Source: Siderastrea siderea
Taxonomy: Eukaryota; Cnidaria; Anthozoa; Scleractinia; Rhizangiidae
Assembly (NCBI GenBank): GCA_964030785.1
Contig: OZ034967.1
Span: 62,635,712 to 62,699,711, forward strand
Reading direction: 5' to 3'
Length of the DNA: 64,000 nucleotides
Shown: positions 11,962-21,855 of the stretch, piece by piece
Position numbering within the stretch: the first letter of the stretch is position 1
How the letters are laid out: every line of letters starts with the position of its first letter
Notes under the pieces: generated by a model
What the model saw: only the letters and a program-made list of their open reading frames with translations
Database searches by the model: none
What the model was told of the DNA's origin: nothing
Made by a program: the position numbers and the translations under genes

Positions 11962-12039
11962 TATGGGAAACAGAGAGCCTACTCAGTAGCTGCCCAGGAT
12001 CAGGCACTAAATATAAACTCCATCAGCAATAAATTTTTT

Positions 12040-13210
12040 CAACACGAGGCTGAGGATGTTCTAGAAAATGACCAAGTAAAGATCCCATGGGATTTCCAGG
12101 TCCAAACTGACAGGCACATCCAACACTGCTGACCAGATATAGTGGTGATTGACAAACACGTGAGTGAGGGTTTCATTGTAGACGTAGCTATCCCAGGGGA
12201 CCAAAACATCAAGTTGAAAGAATTCAAGAAGCTAAATATTAAGTACTCAAGAACTCAATATTGAAAACCAAAGGGTGGCAAATGGCAAATTCGAGTCTTT
12301 GTGAGACAGCGAGACTATTGTTTTCTTGTGCAAGCTAGGGCCCCTTTCAATTTTTAAATTGCAAGACTGAGCTTGTAGAGTTTTCTACATGCCTGGCCAA
12401 AACTTTTTAGGACATTAAAATTTGAACCTGAGACTTTCGAACCAGTTTTGGGCAACTAAAGATGTTACCTAGTAAGCACATCAGAACTTCGAGAAGGTCT
12501 GGTTACAACAGCTCAAGAACAAGCACTGAGAACAAATTCAAGTAAGCTGGTGCATATCGATAAGCAAGATGTCTCACCACTGTATAGAATGTGTAATAGA
12601 AAGGAGGAGACAGTAGGTCACATTCTATGTGAGTGCAGCAAACTGGCCCAAACCGAGTACCACAATGACATGACATTGCAGCACGAATGATTCATTGGGA
12701 ATTGTCTAAGTCAAATGACCTACCTCACGCCAGAAAATTAAATGGCTGAGGTGTGAATGTACCCTGGGAGGTGTAGTAGAGTTGGATAACATCAAATTGC
12801 TTCGGGATTTTAATGTCCAGACTGACCAGGTCATTGAACGTCGTCAACCTGATATCTTTATACTTGACCACTGAAAAGCAAGGGCAATGTCACATAATTG
12901 ACATAGTTGTACCAGGGGATAATCAGGTTGTGGATAAAGAGAAAGAAAAACTGGCAAAATATTAAGAATTTAGGAGAGGACTGGACTTTGGAGCATTAAA
13001 GTGGCTGGTCACCCCAGCAGTGATAGGTACCCTGGGTGTCGTGTCAAAGAACTTGCAAGAGTATACAGAAGATTAGAGTGACTGTAGGAACAGAACTGTT
13101 GCAAAAAGCAGCACTACTGGGATCAGCCAGGGTATTGAGGAAAATCCTTGAGGCCTAAAGCTACATGCAGTGGTTTGCCCCCTTGAAACTTATTACCAGT
13201 GCCATCTGAA
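12040..13210 (+). pseudogene. decayed non-LTR retrotransposon tail, two fragments
   Basis: Translated fragments in shifting frames recall the C-terminal tail of certain LINE polyproteins. 12060-12240 reads DVLENDQVKIPWDFQVQTD, then PDIVVIDKHVSEGFIVDVAI and PGDQNIKLKEFKKL. 12580-12730 carries a cysteine cluster (RMCNRKEETVGHILCECSKL) and then IHWELSKSNDLPHARK. 12780-12880 repeats the LLRDFNVQTDQVIERRQPDI motif. Many stops and frameshifts are present. Because the QTD...PDI motif occurs twice in order, two insertions or a rearranged copy are present. Reverse-transcriptase catalytic motifs were not seen. Confidence 0.6.
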
Positions 13211-13487
13211 CTGTGGAAGACACTGATAAATTAATAACAGTAATAATGTAGTCTCTGTTATCTTACAGAAGATGGATGGGTGTTATAATTCCAGCTGGGG
13301 TGACATTATTCAAAAGCTCCCATAATCACCTATCTCTCAGGCACTTAAAAGAGTACTGATGAATTTGAAGGGACATTAATTATTCATAATTAGATACCAT
13401 GATGTAGGGTTTAAAGCAAGATGGTAACTGTGCTGCAAGCATCTATACCTACATGTACCTACAGCATCTAACATTTAGGGTCAGTTT

Positions 13488-13582
13488 TTGAGGAACGATT
13501 CTGGAATGAGCATCATTGGAAATTGGCTTTTTGGCACATTTTTTTGTTACCCCTTCTCATTCCAGAATCGTTAGGAACTATG
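13488..13582. repeat. small foldback repeat
   Basis: The arms GGAACGATTCTGGAATGAG and CTCATTCCAGAATCGTT(AGG)AAC are inverted around about 50 bp. It is a possible short MITE with no recognised TSD. Confidence 0.5.
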
Positions 13583-14247
13583 GTAACTTATGCCATTCCA
13601 TGGATTCCATTAATCAATTGGCAACAACAAATAGCTGACTAAAACAACAGAGCATCCATGGCAAATTTAAATTCTCCCATCTAACCTGAGGAAGAAAACC
13701 TGCAGTCAGTTTTCATTCCATCTTCAGAATGATTGTTGTTCCTTGTTTCATATTCCAGTAATTCTGATTATTCCCATTCTGCCTTTCCTTGTTCCAGAAG
13801 AGACCAAGAAGATGCACCCTTAGTACAGTTAATACCTTTCAACTCTCACCCATATGCATGAGTCAAGATCCTGCCCTTGGATCCAAACATGAGGCCAATT
13901 TTGGTTTAATGTTGGTAAAAAAATAGTCCTATAGATTATGCTAAATGTCACAGTTGAGTCCTCCAAACTGTGCACCCAGAATTGCAATCTTCAGATTCTT
14001 TAGACATCATTGGCAACATCTCATGTGACAGAAGAGTTAAGTATAGGGTTGGGATGTCCTGTGAAATACCTGGAACCCCACATGAAGGATCCAAATACAA
14101 CACTCTAGATTTTTTACCATTGGCACCTTTGCAAAATTTATCCAATGGCATAAAAGATTGTCGCCTCTTTTGGAAAAAAATATGCTGACAGTTCCTTCTT
14201 GAAAGACCACCTTCCATAGGAAAGTCGGGGTCATGCAGACAATCTTT

Positions 14248-15330
14248 GGGATGTCCCAGTTTTAAACAAAGGCATGATATTGGCTTGATAATTAAGTGCA
14301 TGGTTCGCAATCTGCAGTCTGACCTGCAAATGTCGTACAGCAAGATAGACACCTCTTACAATGCTTTTCCATGCATGGTGGAACAAATGCTAGAAGAATT
14401 GGGCTATTGCATTTAAAATTTGGCCCCTTCCCCCCCCCCCCCCCTGGTGAGGACTGTTCTTTTACCCTTACCCCTAAAGAAATCCTTTACAAATGCCTTC
14501 ACCCCTTTCACCCCTCAAGAAATCCTCTAAAAAGTGTCTTGACCCTGAAGAATTCTGTAAAAATTACTATGACCCCTCAAGAATGCCTAATTAGAAATGT
14601 GTTTGCCCCCAAAGAATTCCATGAGATTTCTCTTTACTAGTAAGGAATGCCATTAAAAATGTGGGTATTATCCTCAAAGAATTCCATTTTTTGTTCAACC
14701 ATACCCGTAAAGAATTCCTGTATTTTAATTCCAGTGATTTATAGCCCATTTCAAGCGCTACCTATACATCAGTATACATCTGTCATTAAAAATCCACTTT
14801 AGCATGCAATCTTTGCTGCTTCTGTAATTACTGGCCTTGAACCTTCTACTCTTGTTTCTCAAATTTAATGTGTATTTCACAGACTCTCGTACATAATTTA
14901 CAGAGGTTTACGAATTTCAATGACATGAACAGGAAGCTGAGTAAAACAGAATAAGGAAGCGCATCCTTGCAACATTATAAGATTGCAGATAGTAGAATAA
15001 CTTCCAAACAACAACAAAGGGGTTTTACTTTCGTCACAATGTGCTCGAATAGGAGCGTAAAAAATCAACTCAGCTGATTTATATGTTTTGCTAGCAATCA
15101 TTACAAATGCAAGTTAAGATTACATACAGAACTACAAAATCGATCCAAATACCGCATAAACATCGACGAATCTATGACAACTAAACAACTTTTCCTCGGC
15201 TAGATCTTCACGAAATTACTTTCCTATGTCATTCTTCGTACAATTAACGTATATTTGACTTACCTAGAATCCTGGAAAGCGCAAAATAAGTGGCTTCAAA
15301 CAGGCGGAAGACGACGTTTCAAACACTGAC
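14248..15330 (+). repeat. 1.07 kb duplicated segment, copy B
   Basis: Direct repeat of 1-1066. The homology starts at gggatgtcccag (14248) and ends at 'cactgac' (15330). The flanking sequences differ on the right, so this copy has true edges there. The C-run at about 14430-14444 is shorter than in copy A. Confidence 0.85.
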
Positions 15331-15530
15331 CATAGCCCGTGTCCTGTCCGGGAATCAGACGAAATCTACATCAATCGACCGGCAAGGAACCAACTTTATA
15401 TCACGGGGGAGGGGAAGGGCTTGTCCCCATCATTTTTACGCTGTCTCTACGGGAGAAACGCAGGAACGGACTGGACATCCTCGGTACAAGAGACGATCGA
15501 CGACGCGGTTGACATTGAAGTGAAACATGA

Positions 15531-15826
15531 AATTATGAATATATGAAATTCATATATTTGAACTGCGGAATGAAGAAATAAATGTAAAGGAGATCTTCGC
15601 AGTTATTAACGCAACTTATGCAGTTGCGAAAAGAAAGCCTGAAAAAATCAGGCTTGCCGGGATTCGAACCCTGACCTCTGCGATACCGGTGTAGCGCTCT
15701 AACCAATTGAGCTAACAAGCCAACTGGGAGCTGCATAAGTTGCGTTAACAACTGCGATGATCTCCTTTACATTTATTTCTTCATTCCGCAGTTCAAATAT
15801 ATGAATTTCATATATTCATAATTTCA
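15531..15826. mobile_element. foldback element enclosing a tRNA-like gene
   Basis: Near-perfect inverted arms of about 95 bp, 15531-15625 and 15730-15826, surround a tRNA-like sequence. Each arm reads inward from GAAATTATGAATATATGAAA through GGAGATC to TTAACGCAACTTATGCAG, with only a few mismatches. The inner part also has the short hairpin aagcctgaaaaaatcaggctt at about 15636-15656. A second, one-armed copy lies at 15865-16027. Confidence 0.75.
15651..15721 (-). tRNA. tRNA-like sequence, anticodon GGT (Thr-like), repeat-associated
   Basis: The acceptor stem GGCTTGT pairs with GCAAGCC. A D-arm (GCTCAATTGGTTAGAGC) and a T-loop (GGTTCGAATCC) are present. The anticodon stem is weak (CTACA against CGCAG). 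The loop CCGGTAT has C instead of the nearly universal U at position 33. It is probably a mobile-element copy and not a translating tRNA. Confidence 0.5.
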
Positions 15827-15879
15827 TCTTCATCTTTCCCGGGTATATTACGAACCAATTTAATGACCAGCTCCCAGTT

Positions 15880-15951
15880 GGCTTGTTAGCTCAATTGGTT
15901 AGAGCGCTGCACCGGTATCGCAGAGGTCAGGGTTCGAATCCCGGCAAGCCT
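15880..15951 (+). tRNA. second tRNA-like copy, anticodon GGT (Thr-like)
   Basis: Opposite orientation to the copy at 15651-15721 and almost identical; the anticodon stem is CTGCA here instead of CTACA. It is followed by the same hairpin (cctgattttttcagg) and part of the same arm, ending near 16027. It carries the same unusual C33 loop. Confidence 0.5.
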
Positions 15952-16100
15952 GATTTTTTCAGGCTTTCTTTTCGCAACTGCATAAGTTGCGTTAATAACT
16001 GCGAGGATCTCCTTTACATTTATTTTTGAAGTGAAACAGTTTGTAATTAATACCTTATGAAACTTAATAAAAAAATGAGTTAAACGCTTAACTGCGTTGT

Positions 16101-16250
16101 AAGCCTGCGTAGCTGGCGGTATTGTCTAAGTCTGGGCGGCGGAGCTGCCATGAGCGGTATAAGCCGCGAGAAAATACCGCTTCTCCCTATTCCCTTGACG
16201 GCTCCGCCGCTCAAACTTCCCGCAAACAATCCCGCCAGCTACCCAGGCTA
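16101..16250. mobile_element. 150-bp MITE of the AGCCTGCGTAGCTGGCGG family
   Basis: The left end AGCCTGCGTAGCTGGCGG and the right end CCGCCAGCTACCCAGGCTA (one mismatch as inverted repeat) are flanked by 9-bp duplications ctgcgttgt (16092-16100) and ccgcgttgt (16251-16259), which differ at one base. It belongs to the same family as the palindrome at 40229-40478. A 9-bp TSD suggests the Mutator superfamily. Confidence 0.75.
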
Positions 16251-16259
16251 CCGCGTTGT

Positions 16260-17570
16260 TGTTTTGTTTTATTTTTGTTGTTGTTGTTTTGTTTTCTTTG
16301 TATGTTTGTTTTTTTATGTGTAAAAGACGAATTAATGTATGGAATGGAAGTAAAAGTTCTAAATCTTCTTCTTCGTTACCTTGCCGAAATTAACCTGTGG
16401 TATTCCTTAGGGATCCATTCTTGGTCCACTTCTGTTCATTATTCGCAATATTTGTAAATGACACAACCCTAATTAACTGCTTTAAGTTTTGGCAAGACAC
16501 TCAGGACACTGAACTATTAAAACAGAGACCAGGACTTAAAAGAGGACCTCGGTAACTTTCCGCAAATAAACTCACCATATACATGCTGAATGGGTTGAGG
16601 GACGGACCATTAGAAAAGCAAAGGGGGGCGAAGTACAAAAACAAAATTCATGCAAGGGAAAATTGAGAGAAAAAAATTCATAAGCAGCAAGTAGCCCAGA
16701 AAAAAGGTTCTTGCATACGAAAAAAATTATTCCTGCAAGGGAAGTGTTAACGAAAAAAAATCCATGCAGCTCGAAAATCCCCCCCCCCCCAATATCTTTT
16801 CTAATGGTCCGTCCCTAACGAACTGAAGGTAGGTAACGATCTACTCATCCAACAATGCCTACTACTACATATTATTCCACTAACCACATACCCCTCCATA
16901 GGCTATGAAGTCATCTACGAAACGATTGAGTCGAGTAAGGCTGCATACAACTCCGTGGAGGCTATCTACAACTCTTTTAAGTTTTTCACAAAGAAAGAAC
17001 TTAAGACATCGAGGTGATGAAAGCTCATCAAACGACCGTCAGCCAAAGAGCTGCTGCGGCAAAAACTGGTGACCGAGACTGACTCATAAAAAGTCTCCGA
17101 TGCTAGTGTCTTCTAATGTATTTTGGTAAAGTTAAAATTCTTAAAGCTGCTGCAAATGTATAAAAGGACAACCCCTTTCTGGAAAGTCAGATATTCGTCT
17201 CTGATGATGTTCAGTGAAGTACGTCCATCAGTAAAGATCGAGCAAAACGTCGAAAAGATTTCCTCAACGGAGAAAGGGAAGATGTAGAATTTGCTTTCAT
17301 ACCGTGGTCGGTGCCGCATTTTGTTTAAGAAACAAATTGCTCAAAACTAAAATCTTTCAAGGTGAGCAGTTGAGTAAATTTGCAACCATGATCACTTATA
17401 TTTATTCGTTTATCAGATTTATGCTTCTACAGTGACGGACAACACTGCACAAAGAATTGCCCCTGGAAGTGATCGAAGGTATTATCAAAGGCGCAATAAA
17501 GAGATTTTATTTAGACCAGTGAAACAAAGCGTGATATTCAATGCCTATTATACCAAAGTAGACAACTTAT
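16260..17570. other. no gene recognised
   Basis: GT-rich low-complexity DNA (16255-16320), a C-run near 16780 and unrelated AT-rich sequence. No coding exon could be supported. Confidence 0.5.
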
Positions 17571-17574
17571 CTTG

Positions 17575-17725
17575 TCACGGAAATGTGGAGGGGGAAGGAA
17601 CAGAATAGGGAGGAGGGAGAAATGGTAAAAAAAAAAAAAGTAGGGTGGAGGGAGAAATCGCGGCGAAAATGTAGGGAGGAGGGAGAGAATGAAATGTTGG
17701 GAGTAGGGAGAGATGGATGAGGGGG
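17575..17725. repeat. GGAGGGAGAAA minisatellite-like repeat
   Basis: Four to five degenerate units of 'tagggaggagggagaaatgg' spaced 30-60 bp apart. The same unit recurs at about 20554-20640, so it is a dispersed purine-rich repeat. Confidence 0.6.
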
Positions 17726-17899
17726 CGATTTTATGGAATTTTTTAAACTTGCGTGATGGCAATGGGTGGGGGACGGGGAATTTGACGTCGACGAAGATCC
17801 CCTTAGGTCCCTTGGGACTCCCTTGGTCGGACTTGACCGTTTTAACAGGTGTTGACGGGCCAACATGACTCGCGGTACAGTTCATACATGGTATTTTCT

Positions 17900-19715
17900 A
17901 AGCCTTTATAGCTTAGCTCTAACTAGAATGTTTTTGAGAGATTTCCCTCTTCTGTACGATAAGATAGGAGGCTCCTTGAAAATTTCTTTTAACCTTGGAT
18001 GGTTTTCATTGTGTAAGGTGCCATTTCTCTCTTAGTATGTTGTTGAGACCAGGTAGTGCTGGGCAGTTTTGCATTAGAAACGGCAATATTTTCTTTCGTG
18101 CGGTTTGATTTTTCTACGTTAGAGCAGAGTGCCTGTCACTGAATTGAACGTCGCCAAGATGTTTTTTAACCAGGCTAACTGGATATCCTCTAGATATCAA
18201 GTGAGACATAAAGTCCTTTATGTTCGCCTCAAACGTAGTTTTAGAGGAGTTTGTTCTAAGAAGCCTGAGTGCTTCCCCCTTGATAAAACCTTTTGTAACA
18301 CCTGGTGGGTGGCACGAATAAAAATTCGTGTACTGAAAAGTTTCCGTAGGCTTGTAATGCGTTCGCACGTCTAGCCTCTGCCCTTTGTACATGTTTGTGT
18401 CAGGAAATGTGATTTCTTTCTCTGACATTTCAGCCGTAAATTTGATAGTGGGATGAAACTAATTTGCCTGCTCTTTTGTTATGTTCCACAGTGAAAACAC
18501 GTCATCGATGAATCTTTTCTACACTCACGGTTTATAGTTACTTTGTCTAAGGATCTCTTTCTAAATGTTGGCCATAAAAAATGTTAGCAAAAGCTAGGGC
18601 CATTTTCGTTCCCATAGCAGTACCATGTACCAGTAATCAGTACCAGTAATCTTTTCCATTGAATTGGAAAGAGTTTTCCTTAAGAATAAGACTTAGCATT
18701 TCTCTGAGGTACCCGACTGGAATGGAGGGCTAATCTTGGTATGCTTGGCATACCGTGTTTATCCCCTCTTCTTGTGGTATGTTTGTGTAGAGGCTAGTGA
18801 CGTCCGTTGAGACTAGGATAACGTCGGCAGGCACTTTTGTCTTTTCCACAAAGTTAATAAAGTCTGTCGTATCTTTGTGATACGAGTCTTGCGATTGTGC
18901 TATAGGCTGAACGAGTCTATCAACAAATGATGAAATGCATTCTGTTGGGCCGTCACACCGTGGTATGATAGGCCTACAGTACCAATTAGAGTCGGTTTGT
19001 GAATCTTTGTTAGTGTGTAAGAATCTGGGGTTCTCGGGGGATTAGGTGTGAGGGAAAGCCACTTTTCCGTCATTGAGTCAATACGTTCCTCTTGGCTGAC
19101 GGATTTTACTAGCTGTTGAACTTTTTGGGATGTGGATTGTATCCCTGGCTCAACTAAGGCCCGGTAGTTATTTCTATCGTCAAGTAGACTCTGGTCGTCC
19201 TTAATTTTGTCTTGTCTGTTCACTATGACGATTTCCCTTCACTTGCCTGCTTTTCGAGTGCGACGTTTTTGTTGCGTGTTCAATCTTTTAGCGCGTGCTG
19301 GTCACTCTCTGTGTGGCAGGCTTTTTTTCTAGGTCCAAAATTTTAGGAGTAAATTTGGTCTAACAAGGAGCAGAAAATGTATTCATTATGAAAAGGGCCA
19401 AGAGTTGAAGGAGCAAATTTGCTCCTAAGTTATTTTTCTAGGAGCAAATGTCCTCAAACCAGTCGCAAATTGCACATTTGCAACCGTAAATTTCGAGCCC
19501 TGCTGTGTGGCAGATTATCTTTTGGTCTGCGCACTTGAATATTCAAAAGGCCGATCTTAACCTCTTCTAAAAAGTAACGTTCTAGCGTCACAGACGGCTG
19601 GATAGGTGGTATCCAGTCCGATTTGACGTGAAAAGGGTGAGGACTGCTATTTTCCCCGTGAAATATATACTGTAGGCGCATACGTCTTGCGAACTGCTCG
19701 AAATCCCTCATAAGC
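17900..19715 (-). pseudogene. Penelope-like reverse-transcriptase element, decayed
   Basis: The minus strand carries, in order: a start region (DFEQFARRMRLQYIFHGEN, then HPFHVKSDWIPPIQPSV) at about 19711-19560; a central block (RNNYRALVEPGIQSTSQKVQ, MTEKWLSLTPNPPRTPDSYT, LTKIHKP) at 19223-18960; RT motif A (STDVTSLYTNIP) near 18780-18820; and a downstream block (THYKPTETFQYTNFYSCHPP, GVTKGFIKGEALRLLRTNSS) at 18400-18240. These motifs are typical of Penelope-like retroelements. Frameshifts, stops and a MITE insertion (19317-19502) break the frame. The GIY-YIG endonuclease expected downstream was not found. Confidence 0.75.
19317..19502. mobile_element. 186-bp hAT MITE inside the Penelope-like remnant
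   Basis: An exact 8-bp duplication, CTGTGTGG, flanks it (19309-19316 and 19503-19510). The ends are CAGGCTTTTTTTC and, reading in from the right, CAGGGCTCGAAATTTACGG. The interior repeats 'aggagcaaat' motifs in both orientations. It splits the retroelement reading frame, so it is younger than it. Confidence 0.8.
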
Positions 19716-19739
19716 TGGCGCCTAATATTGCAGAAAAAA

Positions 19740-20999
19740 AAAAAAAGAAGCCCGTTGCAATTTACCTGGACGCTCGCGCTCTAACGGCAGAGTTGGAAAA
19801 ACACCGGCTAGACCTTATGACTACTTTTAATGAGTAAAAAGCTCGGCTATGATTAGCTTTTGAGCCCTCCACTTTTGGTCACTTGGACGCCGTTACTCCG
19901 AGGAAGTACTTTGCTTAGGTATTTTAAACATTGGTTTCTTGAGCGGTCAAAACATCTATTCGTTTAGAGGGGTGTTTTAGGGCATTGCTTAGATTCCTCC
20001 AATGTTACAAGTCTCTGATAGTAACAGAGTTGTGAGTAACAATTAAACAATAGAGTTCTCAATCTGTCGAAGGCACTATCGTGTGAAAGGTTTCCTGATG
20101 AAATTTGATGTTCACAACAAATATTAGCCCGAGAACGCAGTTCGAGGGCCTATATGAAGTTTGAACATCAAATTTCCTCGGTAACCTATCACACATACGG
20201 CATGAGACAGAATGACTCTATTGTTTTTATTGTACAACGCCAAATTTTGAGCGAAAATTACCAAAAACGGGCACTATGCGCTGATAGGCTGCTGCTGAGG
20301 AGAGACACTATCGCGTCACGTGTTCAATTTCGACCAATAGGAGCACGCCAAAATTTAGCGTTGTACTATAATGTTTAATGATGCAAACCAGTTATCAAAT
20401 GTGGGCGAAGCAAGTGAATTTCTCAGCTTATTAGGCCTAAAATACCGTAATATTCCGTCTTAAATAAGTATAATTCGTCTATTTCTTGCCCCAGCGCTTA
20501 TCCCCGTTAAACCAGGTATACTTTAAGGCTGCTGAGAGGCGAAAGCTTAAAGAAGGAGGGAGAAATTTCCCTAAAAAGTAAGGAGGAGGGAGAAATTGGC
20601 TGAAAAGGTAGGGAGGAGGGAGATTTACCCTCCTGTCCCTCCCCCTCAATGTGTTGGGAAATAAACGCAAGTTATAAGACGCATTGGTACACAACTGAGG
20701 CAATACAAAGTTAATAAATGTACAATTTTTCAAAGAAATTAAAGCAATACAGTACCGAACAAAACCTATGCAAACAGCAATGATTTATAAATTCATATGG
20801 AGACCACTATAAAAGATTCATCTACAGTGTGTATACAGCTTCAGAACTAAGTTAAGTGAATCGAAATCAAGCAAGCTGATTGGCTGGGAAGGACTAATCA
20901 GAACACACCAGTTTCCAAGCTTCCTTCCCCAGAGACAGGAAGAAGAGAAAGACCCCGAAAACGAGGTTGCTCGACCCTGAAGTTCGCGACATTATTAAG

Positions 21000-21051
<52 letters not shown>

Positions 21052-21100
21052 GCAGCATCATCATCATCATCATCATCATCATCATTTTTATTATTATTAA

Positions 21101-21135
<35 letters not shown>

Positions 21136-21855
21136 GGCTTGGACAGGAGCCCACAAAGAAGACAAACTTCTATTTCGTTCATCAGTTACACCATGTTTTC
21201 AATGTATGAGCAAAGTTTTTAGCTTTTTCTTTTTAAGGTGATTAAATCAGTGGCATTTTTGGTTGTCTCCTGACAGTCTCACGTTTCGTAGCATTTTATT
21301 TCCATTTTCGGACATTTCAGAACGTTAACAATTTTCTGTTTCGCCTCCTCTCCCCCCACCCTCTTCCCCTAAGGAGGGCCTGATAGTCACGATAATAGTC
21401 GGGTCAACTCAATATTTTTAATATTGGCAAGTGCCGCGTATGTAAGCTAATATCGGACAGGAAGTAATATGAAACTCATTCACACCTCAGAAGTGGGTCA
21501 CAAGTACCTCGAACGATAAATATCGTTTTCTCTGTCAAAAATAAACAATTGATCACGGAATAATAAATGTCACGAAACAAGTACCGCACGCGAAAATTTC
21601 AAACGAGGCTATAACTACAATGTTGAGGTTAAGCTTATTTCCTGGTTTGAAAAACAAAATCACAAGTTTTACATGTAACTGGGTGCAATACCTGTAGATA
21701 GTAGCCATTAAGAAAATTCTGAAATTTATTTGAAGCGATGGCGCGGTTACTGGTGTAATGCTGTTACGTAATATGCGTCATGGAAAAAAGTATTATGGGT
21801 AAGGAGAAGTGTGATGTTGTTTGTTGTGTAATCAGGATCAAACTGCAGCAGAAGG
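19740..21855. other. intergenic, repeats and ISCU upstream region
   Basis: Contains an inverted repeat around 20095-20185 (tttcctgatgaaatttgatg against catcaaatttcctcggtaac), the purine-rich repeat at 20554-20640 and the compound microsatellite at 21000-21135. No coding exon is supported. The ISCU promoter should lie in the last few hundred bases, but I see no clear TATA box. Confidence 0.5.
21000..21135. repeat. compound trinucleotide microsatellite (ATC)n(AGC)n(ATC)n(ATT)n
   Basis: Ten or more ATC units, about nine CAG/AGC units, ATC units again, then ATT units. The long ORFs through it on both strands (poly-Ile, poly-Ser, poly-Asn, poly-Asp) are by-products of the repeat. Confidence 0.95.

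Noticed and set aside
13948..14352. 134-residue ORF on the minus strand overlapping the duplicated segment
   Set aside because: It has no recognisable domain, its start lies in the repeat, and the frame is not kept in the other copy beyond the repeat edge.
1..15330. 1.07 kb direct repeats as LTRs of one large retrotransposon
   Set aside because: The repeats do not have TG...CA ends, no gag-pol lies between them, and parkin exons, SINEs and a hAT element do.
20894..21209. ORFs of poly-Ile, poly-Met, poly-Asn/Asp/Ala and poly-Ser on both strands
   Set aside because: They are translations of the trinucleotide microsatellite in different frames, without flanking coding sequence.
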